The notes under the pieces: model-generated
What the model was told of the DNA's origin: nothing
What the model saw: the letters and a program-made list of their open reading frames with translations, nothing else
Databases searched by the model: none
Shown: piece after piece, positions 5,997-8,230 of the stretch
Numbering within the stretch: the stretch's first letter is position 1
How the letters are laid out: every line of letters starts with the position of its first letter
Position numbers and translations under genes: made by a program
Assembly (NCBI GenBank): GCA_041477815.1
Contig: JBGOUV010000312.1
Span: 1 to 8,230, forward strand
Length of the DNA: 8,230 bases
Direction of reading: 5' to 3'
Origin: JBGOUV01 sp041477815
Lineage (GTDB): Bacteria > Acidobacteriota > Terriglobia > Bryobacterales > JACQDG01

Positions 5997-7703
5997 ATCG
6001 AACAGCGCCGCCACGCGGCTGCGGGACCGGTACTCGAATTCCAGGCCCGAGGGAACCACGCGGGCGTCCACCAGGTCGGCGGTGAGATGCAGCAGCCGCA
6101 AGGGTGGAGACTCCTCGGCAGGCTCGATCCGGTGGCGTCCGGCGGGAATCCAGACGAACTCGTCATCGGCGACCGGCCACGGGCGGCCATCGACTTGGGC
6201 CGGTCCCGGCCAGCGGACGCCGGTGGTGTGGGCGGCCTCGACCAGGATGCCGTTCGCCAACTGCTCCCAGCTCTTCACCACGGCCGCCGCCGCGGCCAGC
6301 AGGGGATAGTCCACCGGCGCGATGGACTGCTCGGAGTAGAGCATCACCCGCGAGAAGCTGCGCGAAGCGAGGTGGACCAGTTGCAGCAGCTCCGCTCCGG
6401 TCTGCTTCTTGGTGGGGTAGACGTCCTGATAGCGGTCGACGATGTTGATATCGACGCCGAGCCGGTCGTGCGGCGCGTAGCGGCGGGCGATCTCGGGGTA
6501 CCGCTCGGGTCCCAGGTGCCAGGTGGTGGCCGGGTCCTCGACTACGAAGGTCGACTGGAAGCGGTCGAGCTCGGGGAGAAGCGCGGCGGTGTCGGCGCCC
6601 AGATGGTCGCGCATGCGGGTGTCGAAGCGGTCGTCGATGTGGGTGAGGACCAGGTCCAGGTCGGGCCGCCAGCGCCGGGCCGCTGCGAGCCAGTGGAGCT
6701 GCAGCCGCCGGGCCAGGGCGGCGCGGTAGTCGGCGAACTGTTTCCAGGCGGCGTGGTCCCGTTCCCAATAGCGGGGCGAGTCGCGGTGAAACAGCTCGAG
6801 GGGGTCGAAGCCGCGCTCTCGCCGGAAGTCGTCGCGGACGCCGTCGTTGAGAGGGGTGAAGCGCTGGGGATCGGCGGGGCCGTAGAGCGACTCGAAGTAC
6901 AACTCGGCCAGGTTGACGCCGTCCCAGTCGAAGCGGCCGGCGAGGGCTTGGAGGCCGGTTTCAATGGCCTTGGCGCAGTCGGGGTCGGCGAGGTTCATGA
7001 GCTTGCGCCAGTCGAGGTGCGCGTCCTGGCCGATGGCGGTCTTCTCGCGCCACTGGGGATGCTGGTCCCAGAACATCTCGCTGACGTGGGGCAGCTCCAG
7101 CCAGGCGTAGACCAGGACACCGTGGCGGTGGCAGGCCTCGATGAGGGTCCTTAGGTATTGATCGCGCCCCTGGTCCGGATCGTAGTAATGCCAGGCGGCG
7201 ACGTGGAGGGCGGCAATCCCGGCCTGGCGCCAGCGGCGGGCCAGGAAGTCGGGGTCGGCCCGGAGCCGGTAGGAAGAATCAAAGAAGGCCCACAGCCGCG
7301 CGCTCCGGAAGGGGAGCTCCACGCCCAGGTCCAGCAGGGCCTGGAGGAGGTAGGGGAAGCGCTCGTAGCCGCGCTCGCCCGCGGGGGCGGCGGTCCACAG
7401 CACGGCGCGCCCGTCCCGTTGGAGGCCGGCCACCAGCGGGGCGCCGGTGCGCTTCTCGCGGGCGAAAACCCGCGCCCCCTCCGGCAGCTCGTACACGGGC
7501 AGGGTGAGGGGCTTCTCCCAGACCACCTCCAAACTCGGGTCCCGCGACTCCTCGACCGCCGCCACCCGCACCGTTTGCCGGGCGGGCCGGAAGTCCGGGT
7601 CCTCGCCTTCCAGCAAGACAAACTTCGGCGGGACCAGGTCCAGCCCCACGCTGGCCAGCGTGCTAGCGAGCAGCAGCGTACCAGAGGCTGATACGAAGGT
7701 CAT
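5877..7703 (-). CDS. Glycoside-hydrolase-like (GHL) TIM-barrel protein, probably envelope-associated
   Basis: Three regions are visible in this 608-residue protein. Residues 25-135 form an alpha/beta region with VLWTAAPAGERGYERFPYLLQALLDLG (101-127), resembling the amidotransferase-like modules of some glycosidases. Residues 136-480 look like a GHL-type TIM barrel: LWAFFDSSYRL (137-147), LIEACHRHGVLVYAWLELP (187-205), then FDWDGVNLAELYFES (258-272), where D261 and E267 are candidate catalytic acids, and LVLTHIDDRFD (351-361). Residues 490-608 appear to be a beta-sandwich, and its end is the duplicated segment. The family resembles the hydrolase domains of exopolysaccharide proteins such as PgaB, but identity is not certain. 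The ATG at 7703 overlaps the upstream barrel gene by 41 nt and lacks a clear ribosome-binding site. The hydrophobic stretch 9-20 could be part of a signal peptide if the real start differs. A polysaccharide substrate is inferred from the neighbour. Confidence 0.75.
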   Translation of the reverse strand: MTFVSASGTLLLASTLASVGLDLVPPKFVLLEGEDPDFRPARQTVRVAAVEESRDPSLEVVWEKPLTLPVYELPEGARVFAREKRTGAPLVAGLQRDGRAVLWTAAPAGERGYERFPYLLQALLDLGVELPFRSARLWAFFDSSYRLRADPDFLARRWRQAGIAALHVAAWHYYDPDQGRDQYLRTLIEACHRHGVLVYAWLELPHVSEMFWDQHPQWREKTAIGQDAHLDWRKLMNLADPDCAKAIETGLQALAGRFDWDGVNLAELYFESLYGPADPQRFTPLNDGVRDDFRRERGFDPLELFHRDSPRYWERDHAAWKQFADYRAALARRLQLHWLAAARRWRPDLDLVLTHIDDRFDTRMRDHLGADTAALLPELDRFQSTFVVEDPATTWHLGPERYPEIARRYAPHDRLGVDINIVDRYQDVYPTKKQTGAELLQLVHLASRSFSRVMLYSEQSIAPVDYPLLAAAAAVVKSWEQLANGILVEAAHTTGVRWPGPAQVDGRPWPVADDEFVWIPAGRHRIEPAEESPPLRLLHLTADLVDARVVPSGLEFEYRSRSRVAALFDAAPARIEVDGRPAAPPRFEAGSHVALLLPAGHHTVRVLR

Positions 7704-8230
7704 AGTAGGGGGGACGCTCCAGCAGGTACCGGCCGCGCAGCCCGCTGATGGTCACGTCCACCAGGCCCGGCAGGCGGAAGCGGAAGCCCGGCCCGTACTC
7801 GACGAAATTGGCGTACGCGTAACGAAGGCGATCGAAGGTGACGTTGGTGTTCCAGAATACCTGAGCCCGCCACGGCAGCCGGTACCCGGGGCGCATCTGC
7901 CAGTAGGCGATGACGTTGTTCTGAAACCGGCTCAGGAAGACGGCGTCGCCGGCAGACTCGACGAAAGGTCCGGCGGACTCGCTGCCGAGGGTCTTTCCCA
8001 AATGACCGAACCAAGCCAGCCCCCCGCGATAGTCGGGACCCAGCCGCGGTGTACCCGGGGGAGGCCGGCGCAGGTAGCTGGCCGCTTCGCCGGCCTCGCC
8101 CCACAGCGTCACGCCGCGCCAGGTCTTGGTGCGGACGCCGACGCCGGCAATCAGAGAGCTTTCCGACAGAAACTGGGGCAGCGGCCCCGGGGTCCGGGTC
8201 CGCCAGTCGCCGACCAGCCGCAGCGATAGG
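7663..8230 (-). CDS. Outer-membrane beta-barrel protein, NfrA C-terminal-like (5' end outside window)
   Basis: The frame is open from the right edge to TAG at 7665-7663, giving 188 C-terminal residues; the start is not in the window. A GTG at 8112 is internal, since the frame continues upstream without a stop and similar-looking sequence (SLIAGVGVRTKTWRG) precedes it. Alternating polar and aromatic strands such as NNVIAYWQMRPGYRL, RAQVFWNTNVTFDRLRYA and YYDLRISLWYAAAR are typical of outer-membrane barrels, although the final residue is R and not the common F. DAVFLSRFQNNVIAY and FVEYGPGFRFRL recall the C-terminal domain of NfrA, the N4 phage adsorption protein and a glycan exporter. The hydrolase gene starts within its last 41 nt, so the two are translated together. 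This supports a joint role in polysaccharide export or trimming, by analogy with PgaA/PgaB. Confidence 0.6.
   Translation of the reverse strand, partial: LSLRLVGDWRTRTPGPLPQFLSESSLIAGVGVRTKTWRGVTLWGEAGEAASYLRRPPPGTPRLGPDYRGGLAWFGHLGKTLGSESAGPFVESAGDAVFLSRFQNNVIAYWQMRPGYRLPWRAQVFWNTNVTFDRLRYAYANFVEYGPGFRFRLPGLVDVTISGLRGRYLLERPPYYDLRISLWYAAAR

Noticed and set aside
5798..6190. Minus-strand frame of 130 codons overlapping the hydrolase 3' end
   Set aside because: It is mostly an out-of-frame shadow of the hydrolase. Only its last residues (LEFEYR) are informative, and they are explained by the tail-copy fragment at 5828-5860.
5874..7154. Long plus-strand open frame of 426 codons opposite the hydrolase gene, and similar long plus-strand frames at 103-948 and 1098-2432
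   Set aside because: They lie antisense to well-supported genes and have biased, low-complexity composition with no family motifs. They arise from the high third-position GC of the minus-strand genes.

Overview
The window looks like a chromosomal segment of an Acidobacteriota bacterium, probably Solibacter/Bryobacter-like. This is inferred from three things: high GC, a PadR regulator directly followed by a 911-residue duplicated orphan MacB/FtsX permease (the ADOP family, strongly expanded in Acidobacteria), and a Gfo/Idh/MocA oxidoreductase paired with a xylose-isomerase-like TIM-barrel protein. Every gene found lies on the minus strand, so transcription runs from high to low coordinates. 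I see no transposase, integrase, CRISPR array or rRNA.

Layout in order of transcription. First comes the 3' part of an outer-membrane beta-barrel gene that is cut by the right edge (7663-8230). It overlaps a 608-codon gene for a glycoside-hydrolase-like TIM-barrel protein (5877-7703). Next is a PadR-ADOP pair (5407-5745 and 2668-5403) with its own promoter-like region and a perfect dyad over the PadR ribosome-binding site. A tightly packed trio follows: a MerR-type regulator (1989-2393), the Gfo/Idh/MocA oxidoreductase (903-1988) and the sugar isomerase/epimerase (82-906), with 0-nt and 4-nt-overlap junctions. The window ends in the 5' half of a tRNA-Ser(UGA) gene (1-48).

The most interesting structure is around the PadR-ADOP pair. 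The last 39 or so codons of the hydrolase gene, including its stop codon, occur a second time just upstream of the MerR gene: 2402-2524 matches 5874-5996 at 115 of 123 ungapped positions, and the match continues to 2533 after a 15-nt in-frame deletion. A further piece of the same hydrolase tail lies at 5828-5860 and matches 6018-6050. The two pieces of the extra tail meet at the same hydrolase coordinate (about 6018-6020). The simplest reading is that a 3' tail copy of the hydrolase gene once stood between the hydrolase and MerR genes, and that a roughly 3.3-kb PadR-ADOP cassette (about 2533-5827) later split it. Inside the cassette, just after the ADOP stop codon, a 19-codon reading frame repeats the first codons of the ADOP gene and looks like the stump of a second permease gene.

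Functionally, the barrel and the hydrolase-like protein probably act together at the cell envelope, perhaps on a surface polysaccharide. The MerR/oxidoreductase/isomerase trio looks like a small sugar or polyol modification operon. The PadR-ADOP pair looks like a separately regulated membrane module that arrived later.
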